DNA from: Deltaproteobacteria bacterium
GTDB lineage: Bacteria > Myxococcota_A > UBA9160 > UBA4427
Assembly (NCBI GenBank): GCA_029261835.1
Contig: JAJDAO010000072.1
Location: 1 to 64,000, forward strand
Length of the DNA stretch: 64,000 nucleotides
Direction: 5' to 3'
Shown: piece by piece, positions 33,846-42,584 of the stretch
Numbering within the stretch: the stretch's first letter is position 1
How the letters are laid out: the number at the start of each line of letters is the position of its first letter
Notes under the pieces: model-generated
Databases searched by the model: none
The model's input: the letters and a program-made list of their open reading frames with translations, nothing else
Told to the model about the DNA's origin: nothing
Program-made: the position numbers and the translations under genes

Positions 33846-35926
33846 GGCGAACGCCCTTCGCTGGGGCGATACCAGATGGGAGAGCTCCAGGCCCGCTCCT
33901 GAATGACGGGCGAATAGAAGGGCTCATCCGCCTGCGCCAGACAGCAGCGGCCGTAGACGTCGCCGATGGCGCCTCGTTCCCGAGCTTCGGTACTGGCGGC
34001 TTCGGCCTGTGCTCCGCACTCGGTCGCAAAGGGGCTCACGCCAGCGGCCTGGCACTGTAGCGTGGACCATCGACAGCTCGGGTTCTCCAGAACGCGTACA
34101 TAGTAGAAGGCTCGCTCGCGCGGATTGAAAGACTCGTCTCGCCAGACAGAACACAAGTCGCTGTAGCCTGTGCCGACCGGCTCGCAGGTGTCCGGATCCA
34201 CACCGGCACCGTTGTCGGGACGGCCCGCGATCTCAAAGACCCTCTCGTGTGTCTTCCCTGCCTCGTCGACCCAGCCCTTGATGAGCTGGATGCGCTGCAG
34301 ATCACCACCGGGATGACCCGGGCTGCCGGGATCCTTCAGCGCGGTCACGACGAAGCGCGGCTTTGCATCGCCTGCTCGGGGCGGAAGATCTCCTCCCATC
34401 GGAACACCATCCGCATAGGCGCGACCGACGAGGTCACTCTCACCACAGAAGTCCGGGCCGAAGTCCCAGCCGGCGAAGAAACGAAGGATCGGACGGGTGC
34501 CGCTGGTGGCGTAGGTCTCCCTGCGCCGCATCCCCTCGAAGAGTGCATCCCGGGAGTTCTCTTCAGCCCAGACGACCGCCAGGCCACCCGGGTTGTCCTC
34601 GAAGTGATCCTGGACATTTCGATAACCGGCATCGCGCCGACCCAGGTGACCCACGAAGGCATCCTCGTCGGCGCCACCGGGTGTGGCGCTGTGCGTATCG
34701 GTGCTGCCGATGAAGCCGAGCTTGAAGGGATTGATACCCAAGCGGGACTGCAAGACCAAGCCATCCTTGAGCACGTTCCGCACCATATTGCGTCGCCCGA
34801 ACTCGTCGAGCGGGACCGGCAGACCGGTCTCGGCTCTCATTTCGCCGAAGACCACACCGAGAGACGAGAGGTTGTCCGTCTTGTTCTGTTCGAAGGTGCA
34901 GAGTTCGTCCTCCGTATCGAGGCCGCGGCCGGCCAGGCGATCGAAACGACACTCCGAGCTCGCCTTGTGCTGCGTCAGCTCGACCAGCGGCTCGAAGAAC
35001 CGACGCTCGCGCGCCTCTTCCGGGGAAGAGGGATCGGGGAACATCAGGCCACCGCTGAGATTCGGGTTGTGGGGGATTGCGAGGACGTCGCAACCCCGAC
35101 CGGCATCCGTGCACTCTTCCCTCAAGCGACGCCACAGCTCGGGAACGTTCTGCGTACCCGTGTCGTAGGTGCTGATCGGTAGCGCCGGCACGCGATCATT
35201 TCGAAAGATGACGTTGCGGTGGAGGTTCTTGTAGTTCGGCGCATCGCTGTACTCGTACGCAATGAAAGTCGTGAAGGAGCACTGGGCGGAGCGGTCGTAG
35301 TTCTCCTCTGCGGCACGGCGGATACTGTCCCAGAACTGGGACATACTCTGTGTGCAGTCTTCGCCCGGCAGACTGCAGACGATCGATCGCTGCTTCTGGT
35401 TGCTCGCATCCGTCACGCCGATGTTCTTCCACCAGCTCGCCGCCAGGAGCTGCACGTAGAATATGTTGCTGCGAGTCATCAGGCAGAGGGGCCAGAAGCT
35501 CCCTAGAGACCAGCCATCGCGGGTACAGATGTTCATCTCACCGAGAAACTCTGCATGGTCCGTAACGGCTGTAAAGTCGAGTGGTCGCCTCAGCTGTGCG
35601 ATCAGGCTCTGGTTCCCATCCTCGTCGGAGAGGGTAATGGGCTCGCCTTTGGCATAGCGGTAGGCACCCCACGGATCGTTGCGCTGGCTCGAAATGTAGG
35701 AGTCGAACGAGTAGCGGGTATGCACGTGCAGATCGCCGAAGAAGGGGCGTCGCTGGCGATCGAAACTCTCACAGGGAGTGCGATCTTCCGTGCGCTCGAA
35801 TGGCAGGGCCGAGGGCTCGGCTGCTGGAACACGGTCAACCGCAGTCGATGATGCGGCACAAAGAAACAGTGTCGCAGCAAAAACCCTCAACAAGCGACTA
35901 GATGCCTTCCTCCGCCACCTCGTCAT
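33842..35926 (-). CDS. DUF3604 protein (PHP-like), secreted
   Basis: A 694-residue protein with an N-terminal signal (LLRVFAATLFLCAASSTAVD). The DUF3604 family resembles PHP-type metal-dependent hydrolases: FFGDLHVHTRYSFDSY (HxH), FTAVTDHAEFLGE, AIPHNPNLS, and GFIGSTDTHSATPG. These His/Asp residues are in place for a metal centre, so it is probably an active hydrolase. Many cysteines in the second half suggest disulfides outside the cytoplasm. The natural substrate is not established. Translation is coupled to the parvulin gene, and a strong palindrome lies about 40 bp upstream of the start. Confidence 0.9.
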   Translation of the reverse strand: MTRWRRKASSRLLRVFAATLFLCAASSTAVDRVPAAEPSALPFERTEDRTPCESFDRQRRPFFGDLHVHTRYSFDSYISSQRNDPWGAYRYAKGEPITLSDEDGNQSLIAQLRRPLDFTAVTDHAEFLGEMNICTRDGWSLGSFWPLCLMTRSNIFYVQLLAASWWKNIGVTDASNQKQRSIVCSLPGEDCTQSMSQFWDSIRRAAEENYDRSAQCSFTTFIAYEYSDAPNYKNLHRNVIFRNDRVPALPISTYDTGTQNVPELWRRLREECTDAGRGCDVLAIPHNPNLSGGLMFPDPSSPEEARERRFFEPLVELTQHKASSECRFDRLAGRGLDTEDELCTFEQNKTDNLSSLGVVFGEMRAETGLPVPLDEFGRRNMVRNVLKDGLVLQSRLGINPFKLGFIGSTDTHSATPGGADEDAFVGHLGRRDAGYRNVQDHFEDNPGGLAVVWAEENSRDALFEGMRRRETYATSGTRPILRFFAGWDFGPDFCGESDLVGRAYADGVPMGGDLPPRAGDAKPRFVVTALKDPGSPGHPGGDLQRIQLIKGWVDEAGKTHERVFEIAGRPDNGAGVDPDTCEPVGTGYSDLCSVWRDESFNPRERAFYYVRVLENPSCRWSTLQCQAAGVSPFATECGAQAEAASTEARERGAIGDVYGRCCLAQADEPFYSPVIQERAWSSPIWYRPSEGRSP

Positions 35927-35955
35927 GCCGTAGCCCCTCGATGCAATTGCTCGTG

Positions 35956-35979
35956 CCGACTAGTCAGTCGGGCGACTGA
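35956..35979. promoter_or_regulatory. Overlapping palindromes, candidate operator of the DUF3604 operon
   Basis: CCGACT/AGTCGG (35956-35961 and 35966-35971) overlaps TCAGTCG/CGACTGA (35964-35970 and 35973-35979, 2-bp spacer). Nested symmetry of this kind is typical of TetR-type operators. It lies in the 150-bp gap upstream of the DUF3604 start; the ADH gene ends on the other side, so it should serve the DUF3604-parvulin-acyl-CoA dehydrogenase run. Confidence 0.5.
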
Positions 35980-36076
35980 GCGTAGAGAAAGGCTACATCG
36001 GCGTCGACCGCAAGTGCGTAACTCGGAGCGGGGACTCAATCGCACTGTCTTGTGACGGAAGACTCGCGTGCGCTGC

Positions 36077-37132
36077 TCAGAGAGCGGGCTCCACCACGAT
36101 CCGATCGGGATCGCCTCGCTTGGTCCGCAGCATCTCGAGGCCGACGGCGATGTCCTCGAGAGCCAGACGGTGCGTGATGGCTGAGTCGATGTCGATAGCG
36201 CCGCTGGCCTGCAGGCGCAGCACCTGCGCGAGGTCGGCGGCGTGGGAGCCGAAGCTTCCGAGCATGCTCAGCTCAGCGCCCAGGAAGGCCACCTGAGGCT
36301 GATCGATCCGCGGGGGCTTCATCCCGACACCGATAATCACGAGCCGGCCGCCCGCGTGGAGCATGCCGGCACCCATGGCCGTCGTGTCGGGCATTCCAAC
36401 ACATTCAAGAGACACATCGACCCCGCCCTGGCTGAGCTCCACGACGCGAGCCACCGCCTCCTCGCCACTGCTGACCAGCACGCTATCGGTGGCGCCGTTC
36501 TTCGCAGCACGCTCCAGGGCAGGCTTCGAGATGTCAACCGCGATCACCTGCGAAGCACCCAGGACGCGGGCCAGGCTCAGTGCCTGACCGCCGAGACCAC
36601 CCGCGCCGATGACGGCCACGCGCTCGCCCTCGCGAAGCCCGGCGCGACAGGTGAGCGCGTGATACGGCGTGGCGACGCAGTCGGTCGCCACGGCGGCGGC
36701 GGCGAGCGAGACTTCGTCCGGAACACGCACCAGACTCTTCGTCGAGACGCACACCGCCTCGGCAAAAGCGCCATCGATCGTAAGACCGGGCGCTTTGAGC
36801 GATGGACAACAGGTGGGATGATTGGAGAGACACGCCCGGCACTGTCCGCAGCCGCGACCGACGTGGAGAGCGACGCGATCACCCGGAGCCCAGTCGGCGA
36901 CGCCGGACCCGAGCGATTCGATCAGACCGGCGGGCTCGTGGCCCAGGATGAAGGGCGGGGGCATGAGGGACGGAAGGTCGTTGAAGAAGTGCAGGTCGGA
37001 GCCGCAGATGCCACACGCCTCCACGCGTACCACGACCTCGTCCGGCCCCGCAACGGGATAGGGAACCTCGTCTATCTGGATGGGCTTGCTCGGCCCGTGA
37101 AAGCGCGCGGCGCGCATGGTGCGAGCACTCAT
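36077..37132 (-). CDS. Zinc-dependent alcohol dehydrogenase (MDR family)
   Basis: A 351-residue medium-chain dehydrogenase. Catalytic zinc site: CGICGSDLHFF and LGHEPAGLIESLG; structural zinc: CGQCRACLSNHPTCC; NAD(P) Rossmann motif: VAVIGAGGLGGQALSLA. It would interconvert a secondary alcohol and a ketone, or an alcohol and an aldehyde, with NAD(P). It lies 63 bp downstream of the molybdoenzyme alpha gene on the same strand. In ethylbenzene-type pathways an alcohol made by the molybdenum hydroxylase is next oxidised by a dehydrogenase, so this enzyme may act on the product of the upstream complex. Confidence 0.9.
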   Translation of the reverse strand: MSARTMRAARFHGPSKPIQIDEVPYPVAGPDEVVVRVEACGICGSDLHFFNDLPSLMPPPFILGHEPAGLIESLGSGVADWAPGDRVALHVGRGCGQCRACLSNHPTCCPSLKAPGLTIDGAFAEAVCVSTKSLVRVPDEVSLAAAAVATDCVATPYHALTCRAGLREGERVAVIGAGGLGGQALSLARVLGASQVIAVDISKPALERAAKNGATDSVLVSSGEEAVARVVELSQGGVDVSLECVGMPDTTAMGAGMLHAGGRLVIIGVGMKPPRIDQPQVAFLGAELSMLGSFGSHAADLAQVLRLQASGAIDIDSAITHRLALEDIAVGLEMLRTKRGDPDRIVVEPAL

Positions 37133-37195
37133 GTCGTTCCTTTCTCCGGTGTGACCCCGACGCGCTCACGAGCGGCGGGGACCGTCACGCCTGCC

Positions 37196-39967
37196 TCACA
37201 GCTCACCCGTGAAGGGCTCACAGTCGACATTGATGCAGCGGTCGAAGGGAACCGGCTGCCACTCCGTGGGGGCATAGGAGAGATGGCCGTAGTCACCGAC
37301 CAGATGCAGCCACTTCACCATGCCCGGCTCGACCTCGTTGGCACCTCGACCTCTCGGAAACATGAAGCCTTCGAAACCGTTGTACACGGTCAGACCGTCG
37401 GGCCGCTGTGCCGGGCTGAGACGAGCGTTGACGATGAACTCGCCAACGTCGTTCCAGATCCGCACCAGCGAATCGTCCTCGATTCCCTTCTCTCGGGCCG
37501 CGGCCTCGTTGATCAGCGCAAACGGCTTGCCGCGGTGCGTTTCGAGCATGAGTGGGCTCGACATGTTCATCGCGTGGATGCTCCAGCGGCTGTGGCCACC
37601 CGAGAGGCGGAAGGGGTGCTGGCCTCCCATGGGCGGCGGCTCCTTGTGCACCGGTAGGTCCTCCCCCGCCTCCCGATACCAGGGGTGGTCGATCAGAAAC
37701 TGAGCACGCCGCGTGAGTGTGGGGTAGGGCTGTCCCTGCTCGATGTGATTGCGCAACGGCGAGTGTGTCTCGTTCTTGGGGAACGGGGAGGCGTTCGCCT
37801 TCGCGAGCGCGATGAAGGACCAGTCCGCGTAGCGACTGTGACCCTTGCGCCGGAAGGTGTCCAGCGTCGTGCCCTGCGGCATGTTGCCGGAGGTCACCGC
37901 GTCGGCCAGCATGGCCGCGGCGGCGCTCTCCTCGTCCGCCATCGTGCCACTCAACGTGAAGGCATCCCACAACGCGTCGAAGCGACGCGTCTCGCCGCTG
38001 AAGTGCGGGTAGCTCTCGAGCCCGCGCGCTTCGGCGCGCTCTGCCAGCTTCTTGCAGAGATCCCCCAGCACTTGCCACTCACCGCGCGCTTCGCCCGGCG
38101 GTGTCGCGACGGCCTGCCCCATCGCGAGCACCATGGACCACGGAGTCGGCATGCTGAAGGATGTCTTCTCGTAGTGTTGTGTGGCGGGTAGCAAGATGTC
38201 CGCATAGAGCGCAGTCTGAGACATGCGGTAGTCCATGCACACCACCTTGTCGAGCTTGGGCCAAAGGTTCTCGAGCAGTGCCTTCTTGCCGCCGCGCGTA
38301 CGCCGCAGCGTGTTGCCCCCTATCTCGAGCAGCACCCTGGGTGGAGTCAACGGGGTGCTGTCGGCCACCTCTCCCCAGGCCTTCGATGCAATGGCCTCTC
38401 GCCAATAGTCGTCGAACTTGCGAACCATCGTGGGATCGCTCCAATCGCTGCGATTCCAACGCTCCTTGTAGCCGGCGTGCTCGTACCAGAAGAAGGCCGG
38501 CGGAACAATCGAGCGACTGGTCACCGCCTTCAGCAGCTCGCGGTCTGGCAGCTCTCCGGTGAGACTCGGATCCTGGGCCACGAGGTGATCACGGATCATG
38601 CGGCTGCCGTCGAGCAGCTCCTTGCCGCCCTCGACACCGGGCTTGGTCTTGCCCATGACCGTCGACAGGCCATCGAAGAGCGACGAGCACCACCCCCCGA
38701 CGCCGGCACCCTTCTTGCCCCAGTTCCCAGTGAGCCCGAGCATGAGCAGCATCGAGCGGGTCATGAGATCGCCGTGAAAGTACTTGCAGACACCAGCACC
38801 GAGAAGAATCCGCGTGCGTCTGCTCGCCACCTTGCGCGCCAGCATGCGAATGGTCTCGGGATGGGCCTCACAAACGCTGCTGGCCTGCTCGGGTGTGTAG
38901 TGCGCGTCGAGCAGGCGTCGCACGCGAGCGAAGAGCGGCTCGACGAGTACCGTGCCGGCATCGAGGGTCTTCACCTCGCAGCCCTCTTCGAGCTCCGGCG
39001 CGAAATCGAGCAACAGGTTGGCGGGTTCGGCGGGCACCAGGCCCCTCTCCGGGTGAAGCTGAAAGAAACGGTCGTCGCGACCACCCTCTTGGACATGGCC
39101 CTCGCGCAGAAACTCGTCGGTGTCCGTGCGTACCAGAAGCGAGAGATCTGTCTGCGAAGAGGCGAACGCGCGGTCCACCAGCCCTTCGCTGACGATGACC
39201 TGGCACATGGCCAGGGCCAGAGCGGCGTCGCTGCCGTGGCGCACTGGAACGTGGTAGTCGACATGGCTGTGCGAGGGATTCACGTCGGTCGAGAAGAGCG
39301 CCACCTCCGCGCCCCGGTAGCGCGCCTCCGTGATGAAGTGGAAGCTCGGAATGACGGTGTGCGCCGGGTTCGAGTGCCAGATCAGGAGCAGCTCGGTGTG
39401 GAAGAGATCGTCCATCGAAGCCGCGAAGGAGAACTTCCCGAAGACCTGCTGGTAGCCGGTGAAGAAGTCGTTGATCGTGCCGTCCACATCGAGCACCGTG
39501 ACGCCCAGTATCCCGGTGAAGCGGGCGGTCGGTGGAACCGTCACGATCTCGGGGCTCATCTCTGTCACGATTGCAGCGGGGCCGACTTCCTCGATGGCAT
39601 CGAGCATGGCGTCGGCGACCTCGCTGAGGGCCTCATCCCAGGAAATCCGTTCCCAGCGCCCCTCACCGCGCTCACCACTGCGACGCATCGGATGTAGCAG
39701 GCGCTCCGGCCCTTCGAGCTCTCGGCTCCAGCCAAGGCCCTTCTGGCAGACGAGCGGGTTCATGTCGGGCACGCCGGGCTCGTTCGGCTCGATCACACCG
39801 GCAGCCTCTTCCCGTACGACCTTGCCGTCCTTCGTATACACATAGAGGGGGCAGTCGCCCGGCATGCAGTTCACGCAGTGGGTGCCGAAGGCGACTGCGT
39901 CCCACTCCTCGCTCACGTGTCTTCGTTGCCTCTCCTCGCTGGCACTTCTCGCTTCGACATCGCTCAT
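37196..39967 (-). CDS. Type II DMSO-reductase-family molybdoenzyme, catalytic alpha subunit
   Basis: A 923-residue molybdopterin oxidoreductase. The ATG overlaps the beta-subunit stop by four bases. The N-terminal Fe-S site reads H30-x3-C34-x4-C39 with C74 downstream, resembling the His-ligated cluster of NarG/EbdA-type proteins but with one extra residue. IWHSNPAHTVIPSFHFITEA, DVNPSHSHVDYHVPVRHGSD and D167 in GTINDFFTGYQ (possible Mo-ligating Asp) match the type II group (nitrate, perchlorate and selenate reductases; dimethylsulfide, ethylbenzene and steroid C25 dehydrogenases). Unlike most periplasmic members there is no twin-arginine signal, so it is predicted cytoplasmic. Substrate unknown: hydroxylation of a hydrocarbon or sterol side chain, or reduction of an oxyanion. 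Confidence 0.88.
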   Translation of the reverse strand: MSDVEARSASEERQRRHVSEEWDAVAFGTHCVNCMPGDCPLYVYTKDGKVVREEAAGVIEPNEPGVPDMNPLVCQKGLGWSRELEGPERLLHPMRRSGERGEGRWERISWDEALSEVADAMLDAIEEVGPAAIVTEMSPEIVTVPPTARFTGILGVTVLDVDGTINDFFTGYQQVFGKFSFAASMDDLFHTELLLIWHSNPAHTVIPSFHFITEARYRGAEVALFSTDVNPSHSHVDYHVPVRHGSDAALALAMCQVIVSEGLVDRAFASSQTDLSLLVRTDTDEFLREGHVQEGGRDDRFFQLHPERGLVPAEPANLLLDFAPELEEGCEVKTLDAGTVLVEPLFARVRRLLDAHYTPEQASSVCEAHPETIRMLARKVASRRTRILLGAGVCKYFHGDLMTRSMLLMLGLTGNWGKKGAGVGGWCSSLFDGLSTVMGKTKPGVEGGKELLDGSRMIRDHLVAQDPSLTGELPDRELLKAVTSRSIVPPAFFWYEHAGYKERWNRSDWSDPTMVRKFDDYWREAIASKAWGEVADSTPLTPPRVLLEIGGNTLRRTRGGKKALLENLWPKLDKVVCMDYRMSQTALYADILLPATQHYEKTSFSMPTPWSMVLAMGQAVATPPGEARGEWQVLGDLCKKLAERAEARGLESYPHFSGETRRFDALWDAFTLSGTMADEESAAAAMLADAVTSGNMPQGTTLDTFRRKGHSRYADWSFIALAKANASPFPKNETHSPLRNHIEQGQPYPTLTRRAQFLIDHPWYREAGEDLPVHKEPPPMGGQHPFRLSGGHSRWSIHAMNMSSPLMLETHRGKPFALINEAAAREKGIEDDSLVRIWNDVGEFIVNARLSPAQRPDGLTVYNGFEGFMFPRGRGANEVEPGMVKWLHLVGDYGHLSYAPTEWQPVPFDRCINVDCEPFTGEL

Positions 39968-41058
39968 CCGCCGATCTCCTCTGCGCCGCTCCCGCTGATC
40001 GGGGATGTGGTGTTGGGCTCGGGCGTAGCGGGCTCTCGAGTGAAGGGCCCGAATAGACTCTTCCATTCGTAGACGATCAGTGCGTCGAGCAGCTCGGACT
40101 TCCCACCCTGGCGCACACGGTCGATCTCGCTGCGAATCGTCGACAAAGCGTCGTGCACGGACGGTCCGAAGATCGATTCCATGTACTCTGGCGGGATTCG
40201 CGGCGTCTCCAGGTCGATGGAGCGATCCTCGTTCAGCCGGTAGGGGGAGAGCGGAGGTACGTAGAAGACATTCGGTTCGGTGCCGTACTCGGGATGCAGC
40301 GGGAGAGCCACCTTCCACTCATAGACGAGCCGGTGAACGGTGTCCTTCTCGTCGTCGAGGCGACCCACGAATGCGAGGCGGCCCGGGCAATTGCGAGCGC
40401 AAGCGGGGGCCACGCCCTGCTCGAGACGCGGAAAGCAGAGATTGCAGTGCTGCGCGATGCCGAGGCTGTGATTGAAATAGATCTTCTTGTAAGGACATGC
40501 TCGCATGCAGTCGCGGGAGCCGCGGCACGTTTCCTCATCGCGCAGCACGATGCCGTCCTCCTCGCGCTTGTACATCGCACCACTGGGGCAGGCCTCGACG
40601 CAGGCAGGCTTCGTGCAGTGATTGCAGATACGCGGCATATAGAAGAAGAACGAGTTGGGATACTCGCCCGCCCCCTGATCTTCGTCCCAGTTGGGCCCCC
40701 AGGTGGCGGGCGACTGGTCTTCCTGACTCGGCTGCAGGTGGACCGACTCTCCCTTTCCGCCGTAGAACACCTCTGCATGATTGAAGGACCAACCGCCACC
40801 GAACTCCTCGCGGGTCGGCTCGCGTCCGAGCACCAGCTTGCCATCCCGGTAGCCGCCGCCCATGCTCTCCCAATCTCTTGGCGTTCCGCGACCGGGAATG
40901 GTGTTCACGCTGCACCACCACTGGTACTCCTCACCCGTCTTCCGGGTCCAGAGCATCTTGCAGGCCACGCTGCAGCTCTGGCATCCAATACACTTGTTCA
41001 GGTCGAATACCAGGGCGACCTGAGGGCGGGCGGACGATTCATCCAACGTGGTTGTCAT
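39964..41058 (-). CDS. Four-cluster Fe-S beta subunit (NarH/EbdB-like)
   Basis: A 364-residue electron-transfer subunit. It begins with FDLNKCIGCQSCSVACKMLW, then CNHCTKPACVEACPSGAMY, CRGSRDCMRACPYKKIYFN (one cysteine fewer, as in [3Fe-4S]-bearing NarH-type subunits) and CNLCFPRLEQGVAPACARNC. It therefore carries four clusters, matching beta subunits of type II DMSO-reductase-family enzymes. It overlaps the alpha gene by four bases and the regulator gene upstream by four. The order TetR-beta-alpha, and the absence of a haem gamma subunit and a delta assembly chaperone beside it, differ from known operons with alpha-beta-gamma/delta. Confidence 0.92.
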   Translation of the reverse strand: MTTTLDESSARPQVALVFDLNKCIGCQSCSVACKMLWTRKTGEEYQWWCSVNTIPGRGTPRDWESMGGGYRDGKLVLGREPTREEFGGGWSFNHAEVFYGGKGESVHLQPSQEDQSPATWGPNWDEDQGAGEYPNSFFFYMPRICNHCTKPACVEACPSGAMYKREEDGIVLRDEETCRGSRDCMRACPYKKIYFNHSLGIAQHCNLCFPRLEQGVAPACARNCPGRLAFVGRLDDEKDTVHRLVYEWKVALPLHPEYGTEPNVFYVPPLSPYRLNEDRSIDLETPRIPPEYMESIFGPSVHDALSTIRSEIDRVRQGGKSELLDALIVYEWKSLFGPFTREPATPEPNTTSPISGSGAEEIGG

Positions 41059-41759
41059 TGCGCTGCACTCCCCTGTCCGGGTTCATCTCTCACGCTCTCC
41101 GCTGTCTCGTCCCTGCCGCCCCAGGGCGGAGTCTCGGGCAGCGGCCGGTTCGCGATCTCGCGCGCCTCGTCGGCCGGCAGCCCGAGCAGCTCGAGCAGCT
41201 GCTGCGCCATCAGCGAGTCCGCATTGCCGGGCATGACTCCCAGCCGCTTGGCGATCATCGTGCCCAGCACGGCTCCGCCGACAACAGCCAAGCTCGTCAT
41301 TCGATCTGTGCTCTTGAAGCGACCTGAATCGAAGCCGGACTCGAGCGAGTTGGCGAGACGATGAAGCAGGCTCGACTCGAGCTGTGCAATGTAGTGGCCG
41401 GTCTGAACGACGAAGGCGCCCCAGACCGGGTCGTTGTCCACCATGCGCACCGTGAGGCGAGCTCCGAGCGAACAGGCGTGGGCCGGGTCCGCGATGTCGG
41501 CCTCCAGCGCATCGAGCAACTCACCGTGCTGCTCGATCGTCTCGGCGACGACTGCCTCGAAGAGCTGCTCCTTCGAGGCGAAGTGGTTGTAGAAGGAGCC
41601 GATCGCGACGTCTGCCAGCTCGGTGATCTCGTTGATCGGTACCGGCTCGAGGCTGCCCCGGATCGCGATCAGACGACGTGCGGCGTCGATCAGGCAGGCG
41701 CGCGTCTGCCGGCGGCGGCGCCCGGCTCGGGTCTCCACTGCTGAGGCTGCCTGGCCCAT
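41055..41759 (-). CDS. TetR-family regulator of the molybdoenzyme operon
   Basis: A 234-residue regulator. DNA-binding part: RRRRQTRACLIDAARRLIAI, then INEITELADVAIGSFYNHFA and SKEQLFEAVVAETIE. The C-terminal domain is helical and ends in a Pro/Glu-rich tail. It is the first gene of the unit, overlapping the beta subunit by four bases, so its own repression would control the enzyme. A strong palindrome with a repeated half-site lies 36-71 bp upstream of its start. The inducer is probably the substrate or a product of the molybdoenzyme. Confidence 0.92.
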   Translation of the reverse strand: MGQAASAVETRAGRRRRQTRACLIDAARRLIAIRGSLEPVPINEITELADVAIGSFYNHFASKEQLFEAVVAETIEQHGELLDALEADIADPAHACSLGARLTVRMVDNDPVWGAFVVQTGHYIAQLESSLLHRLANSLESGFDSGRFKSTDRMTSLAVVGGAVLGTMIAKRLGVMPGNADSLMAQQLLELLGLPADEAREIANRPLPETPPWGGRDETAESVRDEPGQGSAAQ

Positions 41760-41794
41760 GCTCGCGCTCGCCTCCCGGTGGCTAGGGCAGTATT

Positions 41795-41830
41795 ATGAAG
41801 AATTCTTCATTTATGCGCAATTCTTCATTT
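41795..41830. promoter_or_regulatory. Palindromic operator with extra half-site
   Basis: ATGAAGAATTCTTCAT (41795-41810) is a perfect 16-bp palindrome. Its right arm recurs: AATTCTTCATTT occurs at 41801-41812 and again at 41819-41830, an 18-bp period that puts the two on nearly the same DNA face. It is AT-rich in a GC-rich context and sits directly upstream of the TetR-beta-alpha genes, so it is probably the TetR operator overlapping the promoter. Confidence 0.7.
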
Positions 41831-41888
41831 TGAGATCAGGACAGAGGAGCCCACAGTCGACTTCTGGCCCGCAGCCCTCCAGATCGGG

Positions 41889-42584
41889 CTATTCGAGAGG
41901 GTTCGAAGCGAGGCCGTAGAGCTTCTTGAGGTGCGCGAAGAACGCCGGGCCATCGTTGGCCGCATCCGCCCGCACGCGCTGCAGCGTGGGGCGCTCGCTC
42001 AGGCGCTCCATGTAGGCCTCGAGGCGGGGCACGTCGGCCAGCGGATCCTTCCCGAACTGCGCCGTCGCGACCAGGCTCACCACGGGAAAGTGCAAGACGG
42101 CGCTGACGTCTACCGCGCTGAAGGCACCGCCGAGCAGGAAGCCGTCGAAGCTCGCCAGACTCCGCAGTGCCGTGATGCCTCTGAGGATGGTTTCCCGCAC
42201 CTCGTTCTTGACGACTTCCGGCGCATCGACCCCCATCAGTGTCGCGGGCAGCATGCGACGCGCGGCGAGCTCCAGGTAGAGATCGATGATCTGGCTGAGC
42301 TCGCGCAGCTTCGCGCGCTGAAAAGGCGACTTCGGAAAGAGCGGGACGTCTGGATAGGCATCTTCGAGGTACTCGACGATGCAGCGCGATTCAGAGATGA
42401 AGCCCTCATCGGTCTGCAGGCACGGCACCTTGCCCAGTGGACTCATCTCCAAGTAGTCCGGTCTGTACGCGGAACCCGCACCGGTGTAGACCAACACCTC
42501 TTCGAACTCGATCCCCTTCTCGAGCATGGCGAGCTTGGGCACATTGTAGTAGTTGCTGGTGGAGAAGCCGTGAAGCCTGAGCAT
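41889..42584 (-). CDS. Glutathione S-transferase family protein
   Basis: A 231-residue GST. The thioredoxin-like N domain runs MLRLHGFSTSNYYNVPKLAM to PLGKVPCLQTDEGFISESRC, with the cis-Pro (KVPCL) and the ES pair that binds the gamma-glutamyl group. The helical C domain ends LERLSERPTLQR-like (ERLSERPTLQRVRADA). The candidate catalytic Ser/Tyr near residues 8-13 (STSNYY) fits bacterial GSTs. The start overlaps the ResB stop (TAATG), so it is translated with the cytochrome maturation genes. The substrate, if any, is unknown. Confidence 0.88.
   Translation of the reverse strand: MLRLHGFSTSNYYNVPKLAMLEKGIEFEEVLVYTGAGSAYRPDYLEMSPLGKVPCLQTDEGFISESRCIVEYLEDAYPDVPLFPKSPFQRAKLRELSQIIDLYLELAARRMLPATLMGVDAPEVVKNEVRETILRGITALRSLASFDGFLLGGAFSAVDVSAVLHFPVVSLVATAQFGKDPLADVPRLEAYMERLSERPTLQRVRADAANDGPAFFAHLKKLYGLASNPLE

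Noticed and set aside
37196-40318. Longer molybdoenzyme alpha subunit starting at 40318
   Set aside because: The extra 117 codons overlap the beta-subunit gene and are arginine-rich. The ATG at 39967 gives the typical four-base overlap and a normal N-terminus.
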